Assembly (NCBI GenBank): GCA_921293015.1
Contig: OV121082.1
Span: 25,805,497 to 25,869,496 of the forward strand
From: Phorcus lineatus
Taxonomy: Eukaryota > Mollusca > Gastropoda > Trochida > Trochidae
Reading direction: 5' to 3'
Length of the DNA: 64,000 bases
How positions within the stretch are numbered: position 1 is the stretch's first letter; each line of letters starts with the position of its first letter. The notes under the pieces are model-generated. The model did not search any database. It was not told the DNA's origin and saw only the letters and a program-made list of their open reading frames with translations. A program made the translations under genes and the position numbers. Of the stretch, positions 26,176-37,930 are shown piece after piece.

Positions 26176-28572
26176 CTAATGCTGCTTATAAGGGCCATTT
26201 GTGCAATATGCTCACATCGATTTGTATCATCACGTGCCTTGATATTGATCCAATGATCCAAAATGCATCCAACAAGATAATGAAGGACTGTTCCTGGAAA
26301 ACAATGAACACTTGGAGGAGAAACATCTTTGTTTAAATTGTCCAGTCACACATAATATACTCAATGCAATCACTTAGCACATCTCTAGCCGAATGAAGAT
26401 CAGAGGACAATACTAAGAAGAGATAAGTCTTAAAGGCAGACATTTTGCAATAATGGTTGATGGGAGGTTCTGAACTCTCAACTTGCATAGCAGCTATGTG
26501 TGTGGTAGGGAAAGCATTTGTGGTAATTCTTTTGCTTTTTTCAAAGCTTTTGGTTGTACTCGATCACTGTTGCTGCATTTATGAAAGCTTGCCGGGCGTG
26601 TCATAGTCTATCTTTGAGAAAATAAGGGTTTAAAAAATAAAAGCAATGAAGCTTTAATAGGACCCAATTTTGTCGCTGACGCACGCTTCAAAACTGTTGA
26701 ACACTAATGATATGTCGAGCACTAAGTTAGGTAGTTATCAAAATTACCTCCTAAAAGTTTTTAATCACAAACAAAATTAATTCTTTGAAACACAATAGAG
26801 AGGAAACATTTGGGATCAATATTTCGTCTCGTAAAATCCATGGCCATATATTTTTATACAAAAATGTTGAATCCCCATTGCCAACACCATTTACAAACAG
26901 AATCAGTCCTGATTGAATTGATTGTTAAACAAAATCAAGATAATCAAATGGTAATGTAAACAGGTAATGAGTCAAACATATCGTCCACCATGATGTAAAA
27001 AAGAAGTGACCTCACTTGTTGTTCGGAAAGCTAAGGCTATACTGGTTTGATATACCTACAAGGCACCCAGTGACATTAGCCAGTATAAAAGGTCAACTAG
27101 TTTATGTCATGGTGCTGGCAGATGGAGTAAGCTTGAACACATGAAATGTTGGTGCCGCTGTAAAAACAACTGTACAAGTCAAAAGAATTGTTAACGGCCT
27201 ATCGGTCTGCTAACTTGCAGCGAGTTAAGGAGGTAAATAATGAAAAAGGAAAGCAGATCGGGGTTATCACTTACTCTTAATGAAATTTTAAACCAACCAT
27301 GTCTGCAGTGATGCCAGTTCAATGACATAGTTCATAGTTCTTTTACAACTATCAACCATAACAGTCGCAAAGATTCTAGGTTTACTTTTATATCGAACGT
27401 TTCAAAGGTCAAGCGAAAACATATTTTAAAGAATGACACATAGCAGAACAATCTTCATTACTATATTTTCTTTTTCTTATATAATTTATAACGCTTCTTT
27501 CAAAGCAAACACTATACACTCAATGTTAAGTGTGTTTTCCACGGCTAGGTTTTCCTTTTGTCCTTAAATAAATATTAGGGTAAGATTGAAGTCACAAATA
27601 AAATGGAAAAACGTTGAAGGTATTCATTACGTTTCGATAGAGTGAGTTTTGAATTGTTTTCTGAAATCACTAAACACAATATCCACACTTCGTTAAGGCA
27701 TCAAATGTAATGTTGAAATAGAAAATCAATTCAGCATTTGAGTTTAGAAGGTGGATCAGTGCTTAATTACCAGATTCCAACTGATGTTTTTCTAAAAGTG
27801 TTGTCTTCCCTGGCTAAACTTTTTTGAAATGTCAAGAATACAAAAACGATTGAAAGAAAAGTTCTGAAACTGTCAATGATTATTCTCCGATTTTGAAATA
27901 ATTAGTTTTCCAAATGTCAGCAGTGATAATGGAAAAGGGAATAATCATCGTTAACCGCAATTCTTTTTTTGACATATAATAGGTTCAGTTCGACCCACTT
28001 CAGGAACTTCAGCGACATATGGCGGGGGTCAATCAATTGGTGGGTGTCCTTAGGGTTATATAAAGAGTTAGAGAAGTTACAAGGTTGATAATCCGCCCCG
28101 CACTGAAACATGAGTTGAAAGACTTGTGTTGTCACCCTGGGACAGTGAGGTGATTCAAAATGTGCCCATGAGCAACCAGCGGTGTAAATTGGTTACTGAT
28201 AGAAGTTGTGTTGGAAATGACCCTTGAGTCAGACGGGTAAGGTAATGGTAATGGTACTGGTGTGCTTTGAGTCGTCAAGTTGGGATTTGGCGCTATGAAA
28301 AGACTTTCCATTATTATTCAAAGACGAAAATCTGAAGATTTATCATTATTTTCTTTGTTTTCCTTTCTCTCCTCATTGTCATCATTGTTCGTACCGGGTT
28401 TTCCTAAGTTTAACTTATCAAACGAGAGGAATTGGTTGAGTTATCTACTAAATAACAATTTGTGCTCATTTTAAACACGAATAATAGTGGTTTTTCCTCC
28501 ATTCTGAAAGAACGGTTCGTTAATATGTCAGTTTAAGATCTATTATTTTATTGCTATAATCCAAGTAAGAGA
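26176..28572. other. Unannotated stretch
   Basis: Mixed, mostly AT-rich sequence without a recognisable gene. The frames at 27917-28135 (minus) and 28280-28474 (plus) are short and unrecognised. The sequence just right of the Tc1 remnant may still belong to that element. Confidence 0.45.
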
Positions 28573-29388
28573 TCACGATAATGGCATGGGTCTTAATAAT
28601 GGTTTATATTTATCTCAGTAATTTCCTGCGCTGAAATTTTTTAATCGAGCAGTTGGATCTTTGATGATTTATGTTAAGTGGGGGTATCTAAGAGGATCCT
28701 GGCAATAGATATATTGAGTCCGGGACCTCCGTTAAGTTAATGGCGGTATCCTTCAAAATTCAGGTATGGTTCATCTGGCCAGGTAATAGTGCAAGTTGAG
28801 TCTGAATCAAACCCGTCCTCATTATAAACCTGTTGTCATTGAAGATCCAAAATTATTATGTATCAAACACATTATTTTGCAAATTTTACACTGCTTTTTC
28901 ACCAATAAAATTATCTATACATAAACGACATAACTACTAGTAAAGAGATCTGAACTAGAATGGTTAATGGTAATAATAATTCACGATAATGGCATGGGTC
29001 TTAATAATGGTTTATATTTATCTCAGTAATTTCCTGCGCTGAAATTTTTTAATCGAGCAGTTGGATCTTTGATGATTTATGTTAAGTGGGGGTATCTAAG
29101 AGGATCCTGGCAATAGATATATTGAGTCCGGGACCTCCGTTAAGTTAATGGCGGTATCCTTCAAAATTCAGGTATGGTTCATCTGGCCAGGTAATAGTGC
29201 AAGTTGAGTCTGAATCAAACCCGTCCTCATTATAAACCTGTTGTCATTGAAGATCCAAAATTATTATGTATCAAACACATTATTTTGCAAATTTTACACT
29301 GCTTTTTCACCAATAAAATTATCTATACATAAACGACATAACTACTAGTAAAGAGATCTGAACTAGAATGGTTAATGGTAATAATAAT
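28573..29388 (+). repeat. Exact 408-bp tandem duplication
   Basis: Unit 1 (28573-28980) and unit 2 (28981-29388) both begin TCACGATAATGGCATGGGTC and end GGTTAATGGTAATAATAAT. Reading them side by side I found no mismatch. The unit has no coding potential that I recognise. Sequence identity implies a very recent event or an assembly artefact. Confidence 0.95.
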
Positions 29389-29899
29389 TTTTTAAAAATA
29401 TTTCAAAATACCCTTGGCTCTCGTTGAGGCGTTCAACTTTCACTTCTGAACTATACTGAATCAATTCCTTGTGTGTCGTTTGCCTACTCCTTTCTTCATA
29501 CTTAAAGCATAATAATTTTATCAAATGTTTTTCATTCTTAAGAGCAGATATATGATAGCATGGTGCTACTGTTTAATAGTTATCAATTATTATTATAGTT
29601 ATCATTATTAGTGAACATTCCATGCACTCATAAACTGAAATTAAGCTTTATAAAGTTGAGAACATTATATAGGTCTTGCTATCACTCCGATCTTCTGTCA
29701 TCATATGAACGAATATCATTGATTCATAAATTAATTAATAAAACAACGTTTCTGGTCATTCCTCTACCTTACAGGGAGAAACTTTGTACCGACATTTTCA
29801 TAAGAAACTCATTTGTAACTATCGATAATAACCAAATTTCTTTCGTTAACATTCTTGCACAAGCAAAGTTAACATCTTACAAAGCATAAATCTACGCAT
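29389..29899. other. Unannotated stretch
   Basis: Contains a 92-codon plus frame (29611-29889) with no recognised domain. Its tail runs into repeat family B, so it is probably not a gene. Confidence 0.4.
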
Positions 29900-30165
29900 T
29901 GCACACAAATGAGATGCAGTATACAAGAATGTCCTTAAACAAACATCCATCAATGCTCTGGTTATATGAACTGGTATTGACTTGTCAAGAGACTGAAAAT
30001 GAATGAAGGACAAGATATAGGTCACTCTAAGTAATAACACTCAGAAGAATCACTACCGGGAATAGTGGATTATTGGTCGTTGGTAAACAACGTAAAATGA
30101 CTGTTATCCATGACTTTTTGACTGAACATCGGTAAGCCGAACCTAGATGTTATAGGTTTGGTTAT
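29900..30165 (+). repeat. Dispersed repeat family B, copy 2
   Basis: Shares ACAAATGAGATGCAGTATACAAG, GATATAGGTCACTCTAAG followed by TAATAACACT, and TATTGGTCGTTGGTAAAC with copy 1 at 17700-18000. Confidence 0.85.
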
Positions 30166-30529
30166 TGTTTTCAGGGGGCTTAATCGTGAGCATAGGGCAC
30201 GTAATATCTGTTATCGGCCTGTTTAGTATCTTCCTAAATAGGTTTTAAAATATTTTACCTTATCAGATATAATGAACTTAATCATACATAGACTACTGGG
30301 AAATATTGAGGCCTTGAGCAACAGAAAGAAAGGTTATGCCTAAATTTGAACAGCCAATGTCCAAAATTTTGCGATTGTAAAACCAGTCTCTGGCTGCCTC
30401 GATGCGATGAAAGGATAACAAATCGTTTTGAAACCACGTACAAACTGCTACTGTTAATGTCAAGTTAGAGATTGCAAACAAATTTACATGGCTATTTTAC
30501 ATCTGCATCCCAAAAATGATAACTGTACT

Positions 30530-30790
30530 GGTGTAAATCATGTGAGATAAGATAGGTCCTCGACCTGATGATTACAACGCAAAGTAGTTCTATGGAGTAG
30601 CAGGTACTCTGCTACAGGCTCAGATGTAAGACGCTTTAAAAATGTCACACTAAATGGGAATTCGAAACCTTCAAATCTAACGGGAGTCGAACCCACACCC
30701 TCAAGGTCAGACAACACCACCAGCACTTACCGTGACAGCAGCTAACCAGCGAGCACATCTCGCCTCGACCAGGTAAGGGACACGACCCAA
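30530..30790 (-). repeat. tRNA-headed SINE, minus strand
   Basis: On the minus strand, GCTCGCTGGTTAGCTGCTGT (A-box-like, near 30755) is followed about 55 nt later by GGGTGTGGGTTCGACTCCC (a perfect B box, near 30685). A body of about 150 bp then extends to near 30530. The head is tRNA-like but the spacing is long and the stems are imperfect, so this is a SINE and not a tRNA gene. No second copy of the body was found in this window. Confidence 0.65.
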
Positions 30791-32164
30791 AAAAGTCCAA
30801 GAATTATTCACTATGGTGTTAAGTGTGATCCTAAATATAACAATATAAGTGAAGTGAAGGCTTCCAATAGAAGATACTGTTTTTTTAAATTATTAAATTC
30901 ACAAAAAAGCGGATCGCACATAAAGGTTGTGTTCAATACATTTCCTTATGGCAGGGAATTGACTTAACAAAATGCCATTAAAATAGTAAAGTGGTAATAA
31001 CTACTATTCGCTGATGGGGGACAATAGTGTAAGTAACGTTTCCTTAATGGCAGGAAACTCGTTAATGAAATATAATTACTCCTCTACCACACTAATTTAT
31101 TTTAAGAAAAGAATATTTAAGATATTGCTTTTAAAGAGCGAACTTCACCTGTGTGCTGGTGATGTACATGTTGTATTCTTAAACATGTTATTTGGTCGAC
31201 TGCTGTTTCAAATATTTACTCCGCAGTTTTAATAGAGTCAGTCGACAATCTCCAGTCCTGACTATCCACACTGCATTGTCTAGTAATGCTGCATTATCTG
31301 GTAATGCAGTTCTCGGTTGCTGAGGAAAGTATAATGTGTTGTACTACTGACAATTTTGTGTTCCCGAGCAGATGTAAAACATTGTCCCATAAACAGCTTG
31401 TCATGTATGTGTGCCTAAACATGATCAATCACTAACTGATGTGAAGTGCACGTACGTCTATAAAAAAAATAATTGCTTATGATGTCATTTACATATACAC
31501 TATAAGTAACTGATGCTGCTAAAATCCTCTCGTGTTGATACCTTTGATACAAAACAGACGATTTCTCTGCAAACTATTTTTCCTTTGGTCACTGCTTGAA
31601 ACGTCTACACACTTTTCATCACAAAACCACTGAAATTGAATTGGAAGTAAACTGATTGTAAGACATCTAGAAAAATTAGTTTCGGTTATGCTAATGAAAT
31701 GGCACGACAACGTAGCCAGTACATGTAAATCAACTTACTGACCGTTTTCAAAATCAAATAACTGTTCAATTCACATAATTTGTAATACTTTACTGATATA
31801 TATCTACTTTTTACTACTTTTTAAGTATAACACTCGCATGTACATTTGATATTAACATTTCGAATTTAGTTCAGAAGATTATTCATGTCTTTGTACAGTC
31901 AGATCTCGAAATATATAAACAAGGAAAAAGACACTTAAAATATCTGTAGACGCCTGTAAATGTCAGTGAATCTCAAATACACTTACAGACGCCTACTCTC
32001 ACAGAGAATGTTGTGTGTTGCAACTCACTTGTAGAGTAAGCTGACGCCACACAAGATATAAGTGTTACACGTTTAATAAACATTTCTTTATAAGAAAATG
32101 AAAATTCACAAATATTCCAAGTGCCCTCCAAAATTACAAAAAGAACTTTCCGTAAGTACTATAC
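30791..32164. other. Unannotated stretch
   Basis: No gene recognised. The frames at 31014-31232 and 31519-31710 are short and resemble nothing known to me. Confidence 0.45.
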
Positions 32165-32172
32165 GTTTAAAC

Positions 32173-32212
32173 CCCCCCCCCCCCCCCCCCTCCCCTCCCC
32201 CCCCTCCCCCCT
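32173..32212. repeat. C-rich homopolymer tract
   Basis: A run of about 20 C residues followed by CTCCCC and CCCCCT interruptions over 40 bp. It is a low-complexity tract, prone to length error in assembly and capable of forming non-B structures. Confidence 0.95.
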
Positions 32213-32770
32213 TTGTCGACAGTCTTTACCAGAGTTGAAATTGAGAACAAATTAAAACTGTTATTTTTATGAATCCTTTTAATCAAAGTTGTTTTCGATT
32301 ATAACAACCGAATGGCAATCACTCACACTGTAATGAGTTGAAATCCAATCCAGAAGTATTCAGTGTATTGTATTCTGATCTAAACATCTATGTTTTGTCT
32401 GTATAGATGAACTAAATTATCAAATATAACTCGATTGCAAGAATAACGATGTTATTTAATATTGGGTCCCACATCGGCTCTTATGCCTCACTGTATTAAA
32501 TTCTATCAGTGCTAACATATTGCAGCTTGTGTATTCAAACCTAAGGGGATCTTCCCATTAGATCGATAACATTATTTTCATTTTAGAATAAAGATTAATT
32601 TAGTGCACATTCGTAAAATCAAGGAGTTTAGGGAATACTGTATCTGCAGTAATGTTTTCTAAACCACGATCTTGCCTCTCCAACCAGACTGGTTTCTGAT
32701 TTGATCTGTGGGACTGGACAATACAAGTAATATCATTATTATTTTATTTACAGGTTTCGTTTCATATTTA

Positions 32771-33005
32771 GAGTGAGTGAGTGAGTGAGTTGGGAGTTAA
32801 CGCTTTTCAACAAAATTTCAGTTATTAAACGCGTGGATAAATATCATCGAAAAGAGAGTGGACAGGTCAGAGAGAAAAGGGATCGAAAGGATGATGGGAA
32901 AAGAGGAAAAAAGGCGAAGGAAAGACAGCAGGTTTTAGAGCGACTTAAATTTAGTAGGGCTACTATCCGTTGGCCTGTCAAGCTAGTAAGCGTGTAGGCT
33001 CCGGC
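32771..33005 (+). repeat. GTGAGTGAG-family dispersed repeat, copy 3
   Basis: The best-preserved 5' part: GAGTGAGTGAGTGAGTGAGT, TTTCAGTTATTAAACGCGTG, AAAGAGAGTGGACAGGTCAG, GGGATCGAAAGGATGATGGG, TTTTAGAGCGACTTAAATTT and GGCCTGTCAAGCTAG. Two overlapping short frames on opposite strands (32785-32997 plus, 33089-32844 minus) are by-products of the repeat. Confidence 0.85.
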
Positions 33006-33676
33006 TTGCATATGGTTTTTATTTCCTTCTATTTGAAGAGTAAAATGACATGTCAAAAGGTGAAAAAATACGTGATCCCTATCATGCAAAAGACTATTCC
33101 GTCAGCCAAAAACATAATAAGTAATGTGTGCTAAAATGCTGAGGGTGTTCTCATGTTGGAGTATCGTGAGAAGATTCAAATAGCTAACGGTTTTACACTT
33201 TGCCGCATTTGAAGGCCCTAAAGGGAAAATAAAACGAAGAGATTAAGGAAACTATCCGAAGATATGATTATACTCCAGAAAAGTGCACCTGTGGACAGAT
33301 CAACCCATGAATGCGGGTTCCACTTAATCAGCATCCACCCTTCTCCCCTGATTAAGCTCCCTCAGAGGTCTATCCGTTTTCTGCTCTATAAAAATGTCTT
33401 TCATAAGACATTAACGGTTAGTCGATGATGTCATTTCCGCAATGAATAAGTTTTACCCACCAAAGACAAACACTGCAGAAGTGTATCGTTTAAGCCTTTC
33501 TTTTTTCTGTCTTTGTTAGGCTCACTTCTTATCAATCAATCCACAAATAATATCTTAAACGTTGAACAACAAAATATACGCACTTTCAGTGCGGGTGTTA
33601 AACTGAGTTATAGTATCCTTAAATATACACAATGAAAGACATGTACAAATCTCTCTCTGGAAATAGAGAAAAAGTG
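33006..33676. other. Unannotated stretch
   Basis: No gene or repeat recognised. Confidence 0.45.
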
Positions 33677-33783
33677 TGAAATCAATCCAAACATCGTTTC
33701 CATTACAATAGGTAATCAGATTAAATCTTTATTTGAAATCAGTCCATTGATATTTCCTTTCTACAGAAATGCTTTTAAACAAA
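33677..33783 (+). repeat. Dispersed repeat family D, copy 1
   Basis: CAATCCAAACATCGTTTCCA, TTACAATAGG, GAAATCAGTCCATTGATATT and ACAGAAATGCTTTT recur in order at 35273-35372, about 1.6 kb away in the same orientation. They differ at scattered positions. Confidence 0.9.
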
Positions 33784-33819
33784 CATTTCTGCTTTCAAAA
33801 GGATAACTAAATCACCTAT

Positions 33820-34330
33820 TTATAAGTGAAGGTGGCGTTAATGAAGCTCTGAACACATTTCTCGAAGCATGTGCTTCTCTTTAAATGAAACGCCGTGTGC
33901 AGCTGTTATCTTGGTTATAGGATGTTGAGGGTATCAAAGTCTCTTGATAGATTGAACGATAGCTTCATCTAACAGTTAGGTCATTGACATCTCTAATGTA
34001 TTTTTTTGAAAATGTGAATTGTAATTCGTATTTTTCTCAGTGTGAAAACAAAGTCTATATAAGTATCATTGTGTACACATACTAGATTTGAAATAAACAT
34101 TCGTGTTTTGGATATGATAATCATATAGGAGTATTTACGCAAAGGTGTGAAGAGGGTAGGTGATACTCGTTGTATACAAACATCCTTTCCGCAACCTCAT
34201 GGGGAAACCCTCCTTATCAATAATTGTCTATTTAGACATTCAAACCAACGTTATAAGATTGAATCAGTTGACTGAATAAGAAATTAATTTCATAATGTAT
34301 TTATTCACTGGATGGTAAAAGTTTGAAGGG
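33820..34330 (+). repeat. Dispersed repeat family C, copy 2
   Basis: Matches 21385-21860 along its length. The minus-strand open frame 34596-34264 (110 codons) overlaps its end and is therefore probably not a gene. Confidence 0.8.
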
Positions 34331-35272
34331 TTAATATGTATAAATACCGAAGCTACTTGAACTTTCGAACCGTTTATAAACCATTGAACAAACTCATTAT
34401 GAAGTCTATATCTTATATATTTAAAAATATAAAAGTAAAAAAGATGTCTTAATTTCCTCATCACAATATGTATTTTAAAAACGGAAACCGGTGTTGCATC
34501 ATTCATATGACGCAAGGAACAAAACGTAAATAGTACAATTTGGAAAAGTATCAAACTTTTTGTCTCATAAACTTTGTAAAGCAACCTCTTTACCACCCTA
34601 CAACTGATCTGCGCAGTTTGAAAAAAAAATTATGTGAAAAACAGCATGAAACAAGATATGACAGAGGTGTCCTCACTGCCCAATGCTCCGTTCTGACGAA
34701 GGTATCATATTGATGTTATCTTTTTTAAACCTGGTAATTGAAAGGGACAAATGAACTCACACTAGGCGCCATTACTTCTTATTTTAACTTTTATTTAACT
34801 TTATGTATTATTGGATGAAACCCAAACTTCAATTCAGAAAAATACATGATGGTTTTTCCTACCTGGTTTGGACAAACGTGATGGTCTAATTGGAAATTTT
34901 TCATTTCAGAGACGAATTAATCACAAATTATGCCATGTCTGCTGTGTGTTATGACGCAAGTATAGCTGTAGGAAATGTAGTAGGAAACAATTATGTATTG
35001 TTATATTCGAAAATAATGCTTCTCTGTCTGGAGAGATCATCGCAAATATGAAAACAATGATGATTAACGTCATAAAATAAATCAATTGAGTAATGTTTCT
35101 TCATGCTGATCTACCTGGTTAATTATTACTTTCTACTTCACTTCCTGCTTATACTTTGAAGCAGTTTGGACATGAAGCTTAAGGTGGCTGATGGTATTAT
35201 GTTAATATCACTAACATCTATTAGTCATTCTACAATCCCTTAGCTAAGTGATGATAATTATTGCATACTGAT
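34331..35272. other. Unannotated stretch
   Basis: No gene recognised. It lies between the C and D repeat copies and may contain further diverged repeat sequence. Confidence 0.4.
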
Positions 35273-35372
35273 TTCAATCCAAACATCGTTTCCATTACAA
35301 TGGGTGAATCAGATTAAATTTCCATTTGAAATCAGTCCATTGATATTTCATTTTTACAGAAATGCTTTTTTA
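35273..35372 (+). repeat. Dispersed repeat family D, copy 2
   Basis: Second copy of the 33677-33783 block, with TGGGTGAATCAG in place of TAGGTAATCAG and a few other changes. Confidence 0.9.
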
Positions 35373-35839
35373 AGAATCGACTGACAATGTGATATTTCTT
35401 AAGAACGCATCTCTGATGTTAAACATTATTCATTTTAAGACTAATGATGTACTCTTAATCATTACTTTGTACATTCGTATCTATTTCTGACGGAGATGTA
35501 TTTTACCAATCAAAATAAGAAACTTAGAAACATGATGAGAAAGTGATCTGTCCAAACAAGACCTATCTCCCCTTGATGTTAAATTATACTGAGTAGGATA
35601 ACTTGACTGAAAATTGCTGCTTAGTGAGCATTTACTTTTATATATTTCACTATCAAAATAATCTTGTGATGTGATGAATTAATTGTTTTCTTATATAAAA
35701 GGATATACCCAAGGGCTCAATAAAAACAAACGGACTGAAGTGCAATTTTTTAATGTTAACAAAATATCAATGTCAATTAGAAGTTTTAATCCGGTGCACA
35801 AAGGGGAGGCACCTTGATAATGATATAAATTAATGCTAC

Positions 35840-36110
35840 TTATATTGCGCTGGACTCCACCCCGAAACGGCGTGCTCAAAGCGCCACAAATTATAACCCT
35901 TGGGTAAGGACAAAGGCAACGAAGCAGCCGATTATCACTTTATGGTTAACTTTTACACTGTCATCACTTCAAAGCCAGGTACCCAATTTTACTGCTGGGT
36001 GAAAAAAGTCTCTTGCCTCTCAGTTTATCCAGCAATTGCATCGGTTTACCCACCCATCGCCACGCCTAATGTTACCGAACTTAACACATAGCGGTCAACT
36101 GAGCAATGCA
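35840..36110. repeat. Repeat-like segment (family F relative)
   Basis: Includes CGTGCTCAAAGCGCCACAAA, then CCAGGTACCCAATTTTACTG and TGCTGGGTGAAAAAAGTC. The arrangement of a CTCAAAGCGC block, a GGTACCCA block and a GCTGGGTGAA block is one I recall from repeats of molluscs and other marine invertebrates. It is not confirmed within the window except for the short match at 25740. Confidence 0.4.
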
Positions 36111-36240
36111 CCACGTGCCAACACAAATTATGTGGTGAAATAGTATTTTTATTACATAATTAGATTCAGGACATATTTTTCAATAAATATAAGACTTACT
36201 TTAGCTATTTCATAACGCTTCGATATTTTGTATCCAACCT

Positions 36241-36385
36241 CCTTCGTGGGGACGGTTAGTGGTTAGCACGTTCGGCTTCGCATCAAGAGGTCCGTGGTTC
36301 GAATTCCGCCAGGGGCACGGCAACTTTGTCTGCAGTAGAGATCTATTCTAAAGGCAGTAAAGTTTGGGTGCAATGTTACACAGAA
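36241..36385 (+). repeat. tRNA-headed SINE, truncated by the transposon
   Basis: GGTTAGTGGTTAGCACG (A-box-like, near 36252) and GTGGTTCGAATTCC (a perfect B box, near 36293) are about 35 nt apart, as in a tRNA-derived promoter. The 5' and 3' acceptor strands pair poorly, so it is a SINE head and not a tRNA gene. A short body follows. The ISL2EU-like element begins at 36388, so the SINE may continue beyond its right end at 41925. Confidence 0.7.
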
Positions 36386-36560
36386 ATTGACCCCTCCACA
36401 AGAAATAGTCACATGATCTAACAAACCAACCAGCACGTTACACGTCATAGGTGCGCGCGCACATTTTCGCGGGTCAACACTTCCTTAGACAAAAAAACTT
36501 GTCGGAGGAGGCGACTGCCTTTTTATTGACTTGTATCTAAAGTTTGTTCCCGCGAAAATC

Positions 36561-36728
36561 ATGGACGACCGATATCCTGAACGAATGGAAGGGGGTGTTC
36601 GGTTTGTACCTTTCCCTAAACCGAAAAGCAAGGAAGAAAAATGCCTGCGTTGGATCAAGCTTTGTGGCAGACCACTTAGTCAGCTGAATCCATCGCGAAT
36701 TAACAGCAACAGATATGTCTGTACGAAG
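36561..36728 (+). CDS. Transposase exon 1: THAP-like zinc-finger part
   Basis: The frame encodes GVRFVPFPKPKSKEEKCLRW and then IKLCGR, SRINSNRYVCTK, which is the middle and end of a THAP DNA-binding domain (the FPKP strand, the KCxRWI helix and the C of C-x2-H). The exon ends at AAG followed by GTAATA, a good donor. The next acceptor in phase, TTTTTTTCAG at 37108, opens with CAC TTT, supplying the His-Phe that completes C-T-K-H-F. The first Cys pair expected near the start of a THAP finger is not present, so either an upstream exon is missing or the domain is damaged. I chose the ATG at 36561 over 36531 because the extra ten residues lack family features. Its role is recognition of the transposon ends. 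Confidence 0.7.
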
Positions 36729-37108
36729 GTAATATTTTGAATTCAATTTAAAAAATTACCTCTATTTAAAGTTGTCAAATTACATCGAAATAATTTTCAA
36801 TCCTACGACTATAATCATTATCACTATCTTGCATACGTCTCGAAATTGATGGTTATCATCCATCTGTAGACAGGACTAGTCTGATCTCTGAACACATTTT
36901 ATGGTCCCTCTTGAAAATATGTTACTTTGGCAATTGAACCCTTATAGTGAATGATTAAATATATTTGATTAATTTCAAAGTTTACATACTAGATATGTAT
37001 TGTACTTAATTTTTGTCAGGATCTAAGTCAAATCTAAATTATGGGGTAATTGCCTCATTTGTGTCTACATGCATAAGAATTAAGTTCTAATGTTTTGTTT
37101 TTTTTCAG

Positions 37109-37141
37109 CACTTTTTTTTTACTCAGAAATCTTTGATTCAG
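37109..37141 (+). pseudogene. Transposase possible exon 2 (end of THAP), broken
   Basis: After the polypyrimidine tract and CAG, the phase-0 reading is HFFFTQKSLIQ followed by TAG at 37142-37144. The HF dipeptide is exactly what a THAP finger needs next. A run of nine T residues right after it makes a frame-changing slip plausible. No in-phase donor before the stop is obvious, so this exon appears decayed. Confidence 0.45.
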
Positions 37142-37381
37142 TAGCAACAAGACTGTAGCGCATTACTAGATCACTATTAGGTTATTTATTATATTCTCTA
37201 ATAATACATTTTGGCATGTCTAAGCAATTAGATATATATTTTTTTATTTCACTTTTTTGTGTATACTAGCAATTAGATGTTATTTTGAGGCTGGTAGGTT
37301 GTGTGGGAAAGGAATGGGTGAAACAAATCAGTGGCTAATTTTTACAGCATTAATGCAGCAATTTTTGTTAATCTGTTTCAT

Positions 37382-37382
<1 letters not shown>

Positions 37383-37434
<52 letters not shown>
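37383..37434. repeat. TA dinucleotide microsatellite
   Basis: About 25 uninterrupted TA units between TTTCATCAA and CACACATGG. It lies in the large intron of the transposase gene. Confidence 0.98.
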
Positions 37435-37441
<7 letters not shown>

Positions 37442-37781
37442 GGAAGTTTCAACAAATGGTTCTGAGTGAAATAATTAAACAAGACAAAGTATTATGAAAC
37501 TGTATATGCAAGTTTTCAAGATCATTATGAGAGATATTTTTCAAATAGTCATAAACAATTAGATAATCTTAATTTGATAATGAAATGCATTCTGTCCATA
37601 ATTGAAAAATGATATTCTATTCCTCAAATTTCGCTTAATGCGGATTCTTATGTTCAATATTTTAACTTAGATTCAATGTTATCTATATGTACAGAATACA
37701 GAATGTTTGAAAAATATGTTAATTGATTTTATATATTACAAATATAACAATTCTGAAGTGATCTGTTTTGTTATTTTCTAG

Positions 37782-37867
37782 CGAGGACATTATCAGTAGC
37801 CCTGAGAAGGAAGATGATGCTGGAAATGGGGAAATAACCTCCTGTGGAACTCAGACTACTGCAAACT
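37782..37867 (+). CDS. Transposase linker exon
   Basis: A polypyrimidine tract and TAG at 37779-37781 precede an 86-nt block that ends at ACT followed by GTAAGT, a consensus donor. The open phase encodes EDIISSPEKEDDAGNGEITS then CGTQTTAN, an acidic, Ser/Thr-rich linker of the kind found between the THAP and catalytic regions. The last nucleotide T joins the GG of the next exon (38265) to give Trp and keeps the frame open into VEPMNLIS. The previous exon in phase is not found, so the chain breaks upstream. Confidence 0.6.
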
Positions 37868-37930
37868 GTAAGTGATGAAATAATTTTGAAGTTTTGGGCA
37901 TGTCAAAGAATTAAATTATTTGTCAGTTAC

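Noticed and set aside
30670..30775. A tRNA gene on the minus strand
   Set aside because: The B box is perfect, but the A-to-B spacing is long and the cloverleaf fails; a SINE is the better call.
34264..34596. A 110-codon minus-strand open frame
   Set aside because: It overlaps repeat family C and is rich in aromatic and Ile residues as expected from AT-rich non-coding DNA.
36241..36320. A functional tRNA gene
   Set aside because: A and B boxes are present, but the acceptor and anticodon stems do not pair properly, so it is a SINE head.
36537..36746. Minus-strand frame opposite the THAP exon
   Set aside because: It is the shadow of the coding strand, which carries clear THAP features and a good donor; the minus frame has none.
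37383..37434. A CRISPR-like or regulatory repeat
   Set aside because: It is a plain TA microsatellite with no spacers.
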